This document shows, one piece after another, positions 1 through 8,321 of a stretch of 64,000 nt of DNA. Position 1 is the first letter of the stretch; the number at the start of each line of letters is the position of its first letter. A model generated the notes under the pieces. That model saw only the letters and a list, made by a program, of their open reading frames with translations. It had not been told where the DNA came from and did not search any database. The position numbers and the translations under genes were made by a program. Source of the DNA: Vibrio cyclitrophicus. GTDB lineage: Bacteria; Pseudomonadota; Gammaproteobacteria; Enterobacterales; Vibrionaceae. Location of the stretch: NCBI RefSeq assembly GCF_024347435.1, contig NZ_AP025481.1, positions 806,001-870,000 of the forward strand. The letters run 5' to 3'.

Positions 1-1
1 G

Positions 2-367
2 GTGAAGGTAGAGAGAGCGAGTAGCAACCAAGGACAAGTAAGTCTCTTGCTTCAGTTTAATACGCTGATCAACGTACGACCACAAAACACGACTTCTCAG
101 TTAGAGATAAAAAGTATCGAGCAAAATGACAAGAACAACAAATGGGTTCTAGAAGTGCTTAACAGTGGTAATAGTTATGGTCGATTAACGAATACAACAT
201 GGAAAGTATCAGACGGTACACACTCAACGTATTTGAAAGGCGTAGAAATCGCCAAGCGCATTCCAGGAACTTTAGTGCTTCCGTATTCCACGCGTTTTTT
301 TGAAATGATGCCACTTAAAAATTATGACTTTAAGACCCTATCGATTGAAATAGAACAGGATCAGTAG
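2..367 (+). CDS. Fimbrial periplasmic chaperone, C-terminal part (5' end outside window)
   Basis: The frame is open to the left edge, so only the last ~121 residues are visible. They contain a beta-strand segment (SLLLQFNTLINVRP) followed by an immunoglobulin-like C-terminal domain, as in the second domain of PapD-type chaperones. Such chaperones cap pilin subunits in the periplasm and deliver them to the usher. The stop overlaps the next chaperone gene, with usher and adhesin-like genes following, so this is one operon. The assignment rests on context plus weak domain resemblance. A major pilin gene, if present, would lie upstream of the window. Confidence 0.6.
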   Translation: MKVERASSNQGQVSLLLQFNTLINVRPQNTTSQLEIKSIEQNDKNNKWVLEVLNSGNSYGRLTNTTWKVSDGTHSTYLKGVEIAKRIPGTLVLPYSTRFFEMMPLKNYDFKTLSIEIEQDQ

Positions 368-369
368 TG

Positions 370-1056
370 ATGAGACGTTGTATTTTCGGAGGGCTCGTTT
401 ATTGCTTTTTATGTGCACAGACGTTTGGCATAACACTATTTCCAACCGTCATTGAGCTCAACACTGATCATAGAGCAACATCACAGCTGGTTGTGACTAA
501 TAATTCGACACAGACTCTCCCTCTTGAAGCCAACGTTCGCCGTTTGAATTTTTTATCCGATGGCACATTTGAAACATCGGAACTGTCGAATGAAGAAATG
601 TTTGTGTTTCCTCCGGCTGCAATGCTAGCACCTGGGGAGCGTCAAGTATTCCGTATACAATGGTTGGGCAATAGATTACTCAAAACGTCTCAGAGTTACT
701 TCATTCGCTTTAGTACCGCGAATATTAGCCAGAACAACGCCAAATTTGATATGCCGACAGGTTTAGCTACGGGTATCAACTTACAAGTTCATTACAATGC
801 GCTATTGCATATTCACTCTTCTTCGCTTGAGCCAGACGTGAAATTGCACATAGGTGAAAAAGGGCAACTCACATTGACCAATACAGGGACGCGGTTTACC
901 TACACATCGTTACTTAATTTTACAGGGCTTGAATCTCAAAACCAAAAAGTACACGAAGCTTTAGGTGAACAATTTGTCCCACCGCGCTCAACTATAACTT
1001 TGCCTTCTTCTTTAAATCACTTACCAGTGGGCACTTACCATGGGTATGAAAACTAG
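370..1056 (+). CDS. Fimbrial periplasmic chaperone (PapD-like)
   Basis: This 228-residue protein begins with a signal peptide (about residues 1-20, ending near QTFG). An N-terminal PapD-like Ig domain follows: TLFPTVIELN near the mature start, then the PPAAMLAPGERQVFRI segment, which resembles the family's 'P.......P G..Q..R' signature. The C-terminal domain begins near NLQVHYNALLHI. It should bind fimbrial subunits by donor-strand complementation. A GTG at 367 overlaps the previous stop, but the ATG at 370 is the more natural start. The 3' end overlaps the usher gene by 17 bp. Two consecutive chaperone genes are unusual for classical type 1 fimbriae but occur in several chaperone/usher clades. 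Confidence 0.8.
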   Translation: MRRCIFGGLVYCFLCAQTFGITLFPTVIELNTDHRATSQLVVTNNSTQTLPLEANVRRLNFLSDGTFETSELSNEEMFVFPPAAMLAPGERQVFRIQWLGNRLLKTSQSYFIRFSTANISQNNAKFDMPTGLATGINLQVHYNALLHIHSSSLEPDVKLHIGEKGQLTLTNTGTRFTYTSLLNFTGLESQNQKVHEALGEQFVPPRSTITLPSSLNHLPVGTYHGYEN

Positions 1057-3532
1057 AACCTATCACAAGACATGGCATTTTTTGTATATCTTGGTATTGA
1101 TACTTTTTTATTTTGCCGCCTTCATTCCTAACGTTTGGAGTCAAAAAATGGTATTGAATCCGACAGGGCGAGACATTCAACTCACCTCGTTACTAAGAAT
1201 AAGTGACACTATATTGGGTGAAGCGGATATTATCATTACCGCTAACAATGAGATATTGCTGCCTAAAGAAAGCACTCTCACTCTCCTTTCTTCAGTGGTG
1301 ACTCAAGAAGGTATCAATAAACTGAGTAACACGACAGATAACGAGATGTTGTCTCAACATCAATTTGAACTCGTAGGGTTAGGTCTTAGTTTCGACTTTT
1401 CGTCATTAGAATGTATCGTGACGGTACCGCCTGAATTTAGCTTAACACAGCAACTGTCGATGAATGGCGCGAATGATTTTTATAATTATGCAGAGCCAAG
1501 TATGTTCAGTGGGTACATTAACTTGGCCCTCTCCGCGAACGAGAGTCAATATATCGATCAAAACTCCTCAAGACAGGATCTTTATCGTAGCCAATTCGAC
1601 TCCGCTCTTAACATTGGCTTTCTAAATTTTGAGTATGAATCCTATTTAGAAAACGGCTCATCGCAAGAATCGAGATACATAAGAGAAGGCTCTCGCCTAA
1701 ACATTGATTTTGCCGAACAAGGTACACGACTGGTACTAGGCGATATGTACAACAGCGGTCAATCTTTTCAAGATAGCACCGACATTCTTGGTATTGGCTT
1801 AACTCGAGATTTCACCCTTATTCCAACTAGAAACGCGCGTCCAAGAGCTAATCAATCATTCACACTACAAAGAGCATCTAATGTCGATGTCTATATTGAT
1901 GGGATCGCAGTTCAACGGTTAACCCTAGGGGCCGGTAGCTATAACCTTAGTGATATCCCTCTTGCGCAAGGTAGTAATGATATTGTGCTGGTCATCACCG
2001 ATCGTTCGGGTAATGAAGAACGCATCGAGTTTTCGATTGCGACAGGTAACGACTTGCTCAATAGCGGCGAGTTCGAATATAGCATTATGTATGGAGCACC
2101 ATCTGAATTACAGAATGGGCAAATCGAGTATCTAACCGACGAACGCATTTTGCATGGTTATATCGATGTGGGTATTAACCCTTGGTTAACTTTAGGCACT
2201 AATTTCCAATCCCGTGAAGATCTATACCAATATGGTGCCACCGCTTTAGTTGCTTCTACATGGGGTGTCACTGAATTCAATGCTTCACGTAGCGAACACC
2301 CTACATTTGGAACTGGCGATGCTTATAAATTTGCTTTCGATGCAGAGTTTTCCAGTGCAAATACGCTGACCCCACAACTAAGTGTAAGTTACGAATATCT
2401 AACCAATAACTTTACGGGTGTGACAGGATTTGATGCTTCCAATGTCGATATAAACTTAACCACCCATTTTGCCTCAGCATTCGGCTCCATTTATCTAGGC
2501 CAGTCTTTACGCGCGGCTATGACCCTCAACTACCGAACAGGAGTCGATGAAGAGAACGATTATTGGTTGATCAGTCCGAGCCTATCAGCAGGGCTATTTG
2601 ATACTCCCGCTACATGGAGTGCACGCTTGAGCTATCAACATAACGCAACCGAAGACGATGACATTAGTACCACAGTCACAATAAGTTGGCCTCTTAGCCG
2701 ACAAACTCGCGTAGTCGGTCGTTACACAACAGAGCTCAACGAAGCAGCATTAGATTACAGTTATCAAAATAATATTGGTAACACCGGCGGTATATCAGGC
2801 TTTGCAAGTATTGTAACTAACGAAGAAACAGATGCAGATATGGATGCCGGTATTAACTATACGGCCAACCGTTATGAATTGAATGCGACTCACGCTTCAC
2901 GGCTTGAAGATATTAGTGGTGAAACACGAAACCATAGTACAGACGTGACGATCAGCAGCGCACTTGCTTTTGCAGGTTCATCTGTGACGATCGGCAGACC
3001 AGTTCGTGAAGCATTTGCGATTGTTAGCAAACATAAAAGCCTTAAAGAGAATGATCTGGCTATCGACCCGACAAAAGATGCTGAGTACGCACGTGTCTAT
3101 CTTAGAGGAGATGGCAATGCTATGGTCCCTGATCTTGTTGCTTATAATGGCCAAGTGATCGGTTACGAAGTCGATAACTTACCGCCTGGGTATGACTTAG
3201 GTGATGGTGCGTTCTGGGTTAAGCCTGGTTATAAACAGGGCTACCAACTACAGATAGGCTCCGATGCTGTCTTAACCGTTATTGGCAAGCTATTCGATCG
3301 TCAAAGTAACAACCCTATTTCACTTGTCGCAGGCGTAGCACATTACCTTGGTGAAGCAAAACAATTACCGATTGATTTCTTTACTAATCGTAACGGAATT
3401 TTTGCAATCTCTGGATTAAAGCCAGGTAAATATCAATTGGTACTCGACACCAAAGGACAGGAATCAGTCATCATCACCCTCAGTGAACGCAGTGACAACT
3501 TGATAAGACTAGGAGATGTGTATGTGGAATAA
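1040..3532 (+). CDS. Outer membrane fimbrial usher protein
   Basis: This 830-residue protein has an N-terminal signal/anchor (hydrophobic stretch at about residues 13-33), a long beta-rich middle and C-terminal Ig-like domains. The segment around residues 285-335 (VDVYIDGIAVQRL, GAGSYNLSDIPLAQGSNDIVLVI) is the typical usher plug/E-set motif, and a carboxypeptidase-regulatory-like fold appears near the end (GIFAISGLKPGKYQLVL). Ushers form the 24-strand pore that assembles and exports pilin subunits. ATGs at 1040 and 1046 are both possible starts. The gene overlaps the upstream chaperone and the downstream adhesin gene, so translation is probably coupled. Divergence from FimD/PapC suggests a less studied fimbrial clade. 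Confidence 0.85.
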   Translation: MGMKTRTYHKTWHFLYILVLILFYFAAFIPNVWSQKMVLNPTGRDIQLTSLLRISDTILGEADIIITANNEILLPKESTLTLLSSVVTQEGINKLSNTTDNEMLSQHQFELVGLGLSFDFSSLECIVTVPPEFSLTQQLSMNGANDFYNYAEPSMFSGYINLALSANESQYIDQNSSRQDLYRSQFDSALNIGFLNFEYESYLENGSSQESRYIREGSRLNIDFAEQGTRLVLGDMYNSGQSFQDSTDILGIGLTRDFTLIPTRNARPRANQSFTLQRASNVDVYIDGIAVQRLTLGAGSYNLSDIPLAQGSNDIVLVITDRSGNEERIEFSIATGNDLLNSGEFEYSIMYGAPSELQNGQIEYLTDERILHGYIDVGINPWLTLGTNFQSREDLYQYGATALVASTWGVTEFNASRSEHPTFGTGDAYKFAFDAEFSSANTLTPQLSVSYEYLTNNFTGVTGFDASNVDINLTTHFASAFGSIYLGQSLRAAMTLNYRTGVDEENDYWLISPSLSAGLFDTPATWSARLSYQHNATEDDDISTTVTISWPLSRQTRVVGRYTTELNEAALDYSYQNNIGNTGGISGFASIVTNEETDADMDAGINYTANRYELNATHASRLEDISGETRNHSTDVTISSALAFAGSSVTIGRPVREAFAIVSKHKSLKENDLAIDPTKDAEYARVYLRGDGNAMVPDLVAYNGQVIGYEVDNLPPGYDLGDGAFWVKPGYKQGYQLQIGSDAVLTVIGKLFDRQSNNPISLVAGVAHYLGEAKQLPIDFFTNRNGIFAISGLKPGKYQLVLDTKGQESVIITLSERSDNLIRLGDVYVE

Positions 3533-4403
3533 ACAACTTCTTTGTGGAGCATTAAGCCTCATCGCCATAAGCCATGTTTCTTCTGCATTTGCGTGTGAAG
3601 CTAGTGCATTGGCTATTCAACCCGTCTCCTCACAATCACAGTATGACGTTTTCAGCGCAGGGAATTTTGCGACAATAAATACTTACCGTATAGATGCAAA
3701 CATAATCGGCGAACCCTGTGAGTTGAGCCTGATTTTACAACTTAGCGATACAAGTCGGTCGTTAAAAGGGTCAAACCAAGACAGGCTCAACTTTGAATGG
3801 AGTGGGTTCGTTGGCATGCCTGTGGCTAATCAGTGGCATCTGTCATTAACCGACAGTCAACAATCCGCAACGATACAAATGCGCTTTCCAAGCAAACAAT
3901 GGTTAGAGTCAGGAACCTATCGAGGACTTTTAGAGGTCTCGCCTTCTTATACTTCAGACAACAAACAAATAGAAATCAGCCCAAGCTCACTGCCTGTTTC
4001 AGTTAACGTCCCACCCGCTGCAAAAATTCACTTTTATGGGCTAACCCAACAACACTATGACCTTGATCTCGGTACATTATATTCAAATAAAGTGATTCGT
4101 TCTGCACCTAACTTGTGGGTTCAAAGTAATACAGGCTATACCATTGTTTTGGAATCAGCTTATCAAGGAAAGTTACGCCATGAATCAAATGACACTAAAT
4201 GGGACATCCCATATCAACTCTCCCTAGATAATGACAGAGTAAACCTTGATCAGTTGGATGCACGAATCCAACGTCTTGCTTCGACAATTGGTCAGCCTAT
4301 TCCTTTGAGTTTTGTCATTGGAGAAACAGAGAATAAACCAGGAGGGCAATATGACGACACATTACAAATTTCTATTGAACCTCGCCTTTCACAACAACCG
4401 TAA
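3522..4403 (+). CDS. Putative fimbrial tip adhesin/subunit
   Basis: The ATG at 3522 is preceded by AGGAG at a 6-nt spacing and is preferred over the ATG at 3516; this gives 293 residues. A signal peptide ends near SSAFA and the mature protein starts with Cys. A second Cys (GEPCELSL) could form the disulfide seen in archaic (Csu-type) pilins. The last ~120 residues look like a pilin domain ending in GGQYDDTLQISIEP, similar to spore coat U/Csu pilin C-termini. A two-domain protein encoded last in a chaperone/usher operon is the usual place for a tip adhesin. The function is inferred from position and fold-like features, since I recognise no binding motif. Confidence 0.6.
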   Translation: MWNKQLLCGALSLIAISHVSSAFACEASALAIQPVSSQSQYDVFSAGNFATINTYRIDANIIGEPCELSLILQLSDTSRSLKGSNQDRLNFEWSGFVGMPVANQWHLSLTDSQQSATIQMRFPSKQWLESGTYRGLLEVSPSYTSDNKQIEISPSSLPVSVNVPPAAKIHFYGLTQQHYDLDLGTLYSNKVIRSAPNLWVQSNTGYTIVLESAYQGKLRHESNDTKWDIPYQLSLDNDRVNLDQLDARIQRLASTIGQPIPLSFVIGETENKPGGQYDDTLQISIEPRLSQQP

Positions 4404-4409
4404 ATATGT

Positions 4410-4450
4410 AATTATATAAAAAATGAGACATTGCACCCAATTATATAAAA
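4410..4450 (+). repeat. Direct repeat pair upstream of the VpsT-like regulator
   Basis: AATTATATAAAA occurs at 4410-4421 and again at 4439-4450, a 29-bp period, in the 94-bp gap between the adhesin gene and the regulator start. The region is AT-rich and could carry a promoter or a protein-binding site. Confidence 0.4.
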
Positions 4451-4497
4451 TCCAACATCATAAAATTAAAAATCAATTGTTAGTTGCGGAGTAAGTT

Positions 4498-5193
4498 ATG
4501 TATGACCATAAGAATAATTTAAAACACATACTCCTAATTGGTGACAACGGTATTAACAACCAGTTTATCCAACGAGAAATAGAAAAATACAGTGATTTCT
4601 CCTTTAATAGGGAATGTATTTTAGATATTGAACGTTCACTTAATCATAAAGAATTTGATGTCGTTATCATTAGCTATTTATTGTTGACCGATATAAAAGA
4701 TATCAACGTCACTCTATCAAACCTAGAGTCCAGTAAGTGGGTGGTCTATGACGTTCCTGAAGATATCACAGGACAAAGCATTACCGTAATGCAATTATTC
4801 AATTTATTTAATTTAAAAGGGGTAATCTATCAAGATGCGCCTATCGATCACCTTACACGTTGTTTGAAAACAGTATGTGACGATGATTTATGGTTACCGA
4901 GAAAGCTGATGTCACATATTTTGTCCAATGCACGCTCGTATACTGTCAAGTCGGAGGTAATACTGTCCAGCCTAACAAAAAGAGAAATTCAAATATTTAA
5001 ACGAGTCATTAGAGGTGATTCAAATTTAGAAATATCAAGCGACCTGTTTATTTCAGAAAGCACGGTAAAAACACATGTATACAACATATATAAGAAAATC
5101 AATGTTACTAATCGAAAAGAAGCAATAAAAAAAGCAAATTTTATCAATAGTTTAGAATCTATTATACAACCAGATGTAAAATTCAAGGCATGA
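4498..5193 (+). CDS. LuxR-family transcriptional regulator, VpsT/CsgD-like
   Basis: This 231-residue regulator has an N-terminal receiver-like domain (about 8-125) and a C-terminal LuxR-type helix-turn-helix (about 157-215; LTKREIQIFKRVIRG, ISESTVKTHVYNIYKKI). At the end of strand 3, where receivers carry the phosphorylated Asp, it reads DVVIIS (54-59), so it is probably not phosphorylated. VpsT-type regulators bind cyclic di-GMP through a W[F/L/M][T/S]R motif; here WLPR lies at residues 132-135, nearly the VpsT position, with Pro as the one deviation. It sits directly behind the fimbrial operon on the same strand, so a role in surface attachment is likely. Ligand binding is inferred. Confidence 0.75.
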   Translation: MYDHKNNLKHILLIGDNGINNQFIQREIEKYSDFSFNRECILDIERSLNHKEFDVVIISYLLLTDIKDINVTLSNLESSKWVVYDVPEDITGQSITVMQLFNLFNLKGVIYQDAPIDHLTRCLKTVCDDDLWLPRKLMSHILSNARSYTVKSEVILSSLTKREIQIFKRVIRGDSNLEISSDLFISESTVKTHVYNIYKKINVTNRKEAIKKANFINSLESIIQPDVKFKA

Positions 5194-5804
5194 CTATAGA
5201 TATAAAAATCAATTGAAGCCTTAATCTTCCAATTCATCAGACGCTTCACTATTTTACCTTAAACAAGCATTCCTCAGAAAGTTTGCTAGAAAGGATTAAA
5301 AACCGCTAACTCACAAATTCATACGTTGACGTAATGAAGGTTCGACTAAGTCAAAGTTGGACAAAATTTAAAGATGTTGCTGTTACTTAAGCGTCACAAC
5401 AGACATGAATTCATCTTTACCTCACCTCCCTACTAAGAATTAATTCTAGAGTCGATTGTAACGATTTTTTGAAACCAAACATCTAAAAACAACTAAATCC
5501 TCTCTAAATATGTGTAATCCCACCGACCCTACAAAAGTGACATTTAATAATAATTATTAAATATCAATAACTTAATTAAAAACCATAAAGTCATTTTTTG
5601 TCATTAGCCTTATTTTCCGGTTCCATGAATAATTCACCTCTCATTCATGAGTTCAAGCCAATACGTCGAACTCTCTAATGTGATGTCGATACCAGCAATC
5701 CAATCACCTCAGGTCGAATCGCATGTTTTTGAATTGATTTAATAGAACGGATTTCTAACCATACGACAAGGAAAGTTGAAGGTAAGCCTAATATTGAGAT
5801 TGTT
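5194..5804. other. 611-bp intergenic region, no gene seen
   Basis: No credible open reading frame or stable RNA was found. The region is AT-rich. Its clearest feature is the 21-bp palindrome at 5542-5562. It must hold the promoter of the DUF2860 gene. Confidence 0.6.
5542..5562. promoter_or_regulatory. 21-bp perfect AT-rich palindrome
   Basis: The arms ATTTAATAAT and ATTATTAAAT are exact reverse complements around a single A. The site lies about 240 bp upstream of the DUF2860 gene start. It may bind a dimeric regulator. Chance occurrence in AT-rich DNA cannot be excluded. Confidence 0.35.
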
Positions 5805-6773
5805 ATGAACGCGACAAAAATGTCTTTAATTGCCCTGACAGCTATACTTACAGCCTCGGTAACAGCGACTGTACATGCGGTAGAGTGGGATCAACTCAGC
5901 GGCGAAATACTCTTCGCTACTCTCTACACACACTCAGATTCAAATCTCTACACCGAGGGCAACCCAAATTTAGGTAAAAAATCAAACCGCGGCGACTATG
6001 GTGACAAGGCCATTTTTACTCCTCTGGGAAATTTGAATTTTGATTTCGGTGCAGATCGAACTCACCGTTTATATGTGGGTACATCTCGTGATGATTTATC
6101 GGTCGGTACGCTGGCATTCGAGTTTGGTTACCAAAAACAATTAGACTCGGGCACAACCGTTGATGTGGCCTACTTGCCAACCGTAATTCCAGGCGAAGTA
6201 TGGACTAACCCATATGAAATCGACGAAAGCCGCACGAAAACCGATGTTGATGGCGGTGCTGTACGCATGAAATTAAGTAACCTTTCACAAACGAATATTT
6301 CGCTAGATATGGCATACGCCTACGCAGACGTAGAGGAAGACAATGTCCCTAGTCAGCTTCTAGAGCGAGATAGCCAGGCGTACTTCATTAAAGCTCAGTA
6401 CCTTTCGATGTTAAGCCGTCAATCGGGCATCAATTACGGTTTAAGCTACACGTTCCATGATGCTTATGGCAAAGCAAATCAACACAACAGATATGGTATT
6501 GAAGCATCGTACTTCTTTGTATCTTCATCGTATGCTGTAGCTATCACAGGTAACTACGCTCACAGCGATTACCGTGCAGATAATCCAATATTCGATCAAA
6601 GCAGAACCGACAATAGTTATAGATTATTCATCGCTTATGAGTACAAAGATCTTGGAAGTTGGGAAAATTGGAGCATCGCGACGTTTACCGGAACTCGAAA
6701 GAACCACTCAAACATAGACTTCTTTACACATCGAGAATGGTTAGTGTCAGCTTCTTTAAACTACGCCTTCTGA
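5805..6773 (+). CDS. DUF2860-family outer membrane beta-barrel protein
   Basis: This 322-residue protein has a signal peptide ending near ATVHA (about residue 25) and alternating hydrophobic/polar strands throughout. It ends in Phe (LVSASLNYAF), the usual C-terminal signature of outer-membrane barrels. Length and overall pattern match the Vibrio-type DUF2860 family, whose substrate is unknown. It stands alone, with a long untranslated upstream region (5194-5804). A ToxR-like regulator follows on the same strand and could control it, as ToxR controls OmpU/OmpT in V. cholerae, but this is inference. No strong Shine-Dalgarno sequence precedes the ATG. Confidence 0.7.
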   Translation: MNATKMSLIALTAILTASVTATVHAVEWDQLSGEILFATLYTHSDSNLYTEGNPNLGKKSNRGDYGDKAIFTPLGNLNFDFGADRTHRLYVGTSRDDLSVGTLAFEFGYQKQLDSGTTVDVAYLPTVIPGEVWTNPYEIDESRTKTDVDGGAVRMKLSNLSQTNISLDMAYAYADVEEDNVPSQLLERDSQAYFIKAQYLSMLSRQSGINYGLSYTFHDAYGKANQHNRYGIEASYFFVSSSYAVAITGNYAHSDYRADNPIFDQSRTDNSYRLFIAYEYKDLGSWENWSIATFTGTRKNHSNIDFFTHREWLVSASLNYAF

Positions 6774-6799
6774 TCGGTTTCACAAGTTGGTTCACTTAT

Positions 6800-6837
6800 C
6801 AGTTAGTATCACGATCGCCTTAGCGAAATACTGACTG
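6800..6837. terminator. Stem-loop after the DUF2860 gene
   Basis: CAGTTAGTAT (6800-6809) pairs with ATACTGACTG (6828-6837) with one G-U, and a smaller TCGC/GCGA hairpin sits inside. There is no T-tract, so it may be an RNA-stabilising structure rather than a true terminator. Confidence 0.35.
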
Positions 6838-6932
6838 GTACTAAAACCTATAAATTTGATGACGATATGACGACTAAAGTGCCATAATTAAATAAGTTTC
6901 TATTCCGCAATTTGCCCACTTATTATTAATTT

Positions 6933-7658
6933 ATGACCAAACTCACTTTAGAGCCACCTGTGTACCTTATTGGTGAATACTTGTACTCATCAACCTCAGG
7001 AGTTTTATCCAAAAACCAAGTTCTGACTCAATTAAGAGCAAAAGAATCGGCTTTGTTGAATGCGTTGATCAAACGAGTTCCTGATGTACTATCTAGAGAA
7101 AACATAGTTAAGGAACTTTACGAAAACACGTATGCCACAGACGTAACGATCAACCAATTGGTCAAACGATTAAGAACTGCTCTGGGTGATGATAAACGTT
7201 CATTGATTCGTACGATCCCCAAGACAGGGTATTTGTTGGCTATCGAACCGAAATTAGTCAAAAACAACACTGAGACTTGCTCAGTGGAAGCAGCATTCAT
7301 AGCTCCCGTTGCCAACCACTTACCATTGGAAGTTCAAGCAGAAGAATCCAAGCCTTTAGAGTCGCATAAAATCGTACAGCAAGACGAAATCCGTTTACAA
7401 CGTTTTGGAGCCCTTGTCGTGATTGGTTGTTTACTAGCGATTGCGATTGGCTACCGGTTAGCTTCTTTGCTTACCCCACCAATACGATATCTAGAACGAG
7501 TTTCTATAATCGAAGCAGAAAACCAGCACATCGATACCCTATCCCAAACGCCTACAATAGTAATAGATGAAAACCGCCAGGTTGAGGCTATATATTTAAA
7601 AGACGATGAAGTAACCGTTCATTGCACTTATCAAGAGCAAGTTACCTTATGCGATTAA
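6933..7658 (+). CDS. ToxR-like membrane-bound transcriptional regulator
   Basis: The 241-residue protein has an N-terminal OmpR-type winged helix (about 12-104; SRENIVKELYE, VTINQLVKRLRTALGDDKRSLIRTIPKTGYLL) that binds DNA in the cytoplasm. One transmembrane helix (about 158-180) and a short periplasmic tail follow. This is the ToxR topology. The tail has two cysteines (C231, C240) that could form a disulfide, as in ToxR. The gene overlaps the next, ToxS-like gene by 10 bp, matching the toxRS arrangement. It lacks enough identity with ToxR to call it toxR, so it is better seen as a paralogous sensor-regulator. The signal is unknown. Confidence 0.8.
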   Translation: MTKLTLEPPVYLIGEYLYSSTSGVLSKNQVLTQLRAKESALLNALIKRVPDVLSRENIVKELYENTYATDVTINQLVKRLRTALGDDKRSLIRTIPKTGYLLAIEPKLVKNNTETCSVEAAFIAPVANHLPLEVQAEESKPLESHKIVQQDEIRLQRFGALVVIGCLLAIAIGYRLASLLTPPIRYLERVSIIEAENQHIDTLSQTPTIVIDENRQVEAIYLKDDEVTVHCTYQEQVTLCD

Positions 7659-8143
7659 AATCCAAACATCATAAAGTTCTCGTAATCTGGACCGTTTGTG
7701 TGGTCGTTGGTTTTCTCTTATTCCAACTCAGCTACACACCAACGAAACCATTTACTGGCTTTTGGAGCGGACACTCGGTCGTTAATTATGGCGAACGCTC
7801 TCTGCTTATCAACACACAACTGATCATCGATAGCCCTGAATCAGAAAGTGCTCGCTTAATTACCACATTCGAACCCAAATCCGATGTTACTACGCCTTTT
7901 CAAACCAGCGTTACCAGCAACATACAAGTGCAAAGACGAGTCGACTCAAAAGTCACCTTCTCATTAACTGAACTGAATTACACCAATAAGGAAGCGCTTG
8001 AAATTTACTTAAACCGTGAGTTACCGCAGACGGGCAGCTTAGTTTCAGGTGAGTCATGGGCGGTCGATGACGATGAAATATTCATGTATTTAACCCTCGC
8101 ATTCGGCGAGAAGATGGGCGTAATTCTCAAGCGTCATCAATAG
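7649..8143 (+). CDS. ToxS-like membrane partner protein
   Basis: The start at 7649 overlaps the end of the ToxR-like gene, giving 164 residues; an upstream in-frame start at 7622 is less likely. A single N-terminal transmembrane helix (about residues 11-28; VIWTVCVVVGFLLF) is followed by a periplasmic domain with the motif FTGFWSGHSVV and a beta-strand-rich pattern ending in EIFMYLTLAFG. ToxS-type proteins stabilise the periplasmic part of ToxR and may sense bile or other ligands. The assignment rests on topology, size and overlap with the regulator, with only weak sequence similarity. Confidence 0.6.
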   Translation: MRLKSKHHKVLVIWTVCVVVGFLLFQLSYTPTKPFTGFWSGHSVVNYGERSLLINTQLIIDSPESESARLITTFEPKSDVTTPFQTSVTSNIQVQRRVDSKVTFSLTELNYTNKEALEIYLNRELPQTGSLVSGESWAVDDDEIFMYLTLAFGEKMGVILKRHQ

Positions 8144-8321
8144 TTGTTGGAAAAATGAAGACTTACCCATGCATATCAACCCGAGTGAAGCTAGCATCGA
8201 CTGAAATCATTGTGAGGTGGCGATAAGTTCATATCTTTATCATCACTATATAGATATGGCTTTACACGCCCTATCGAACCCTTACAATGTGCAGCAAATA
8301 TATTTATCAAGGTTTATCTCT

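Noticed and set aside
1939..2148. Frames overlapping in the usher gene (both strands)
   Set aside because: The usher frame is continuous over 830 codons with recognisable domains; the short frames are shadows.
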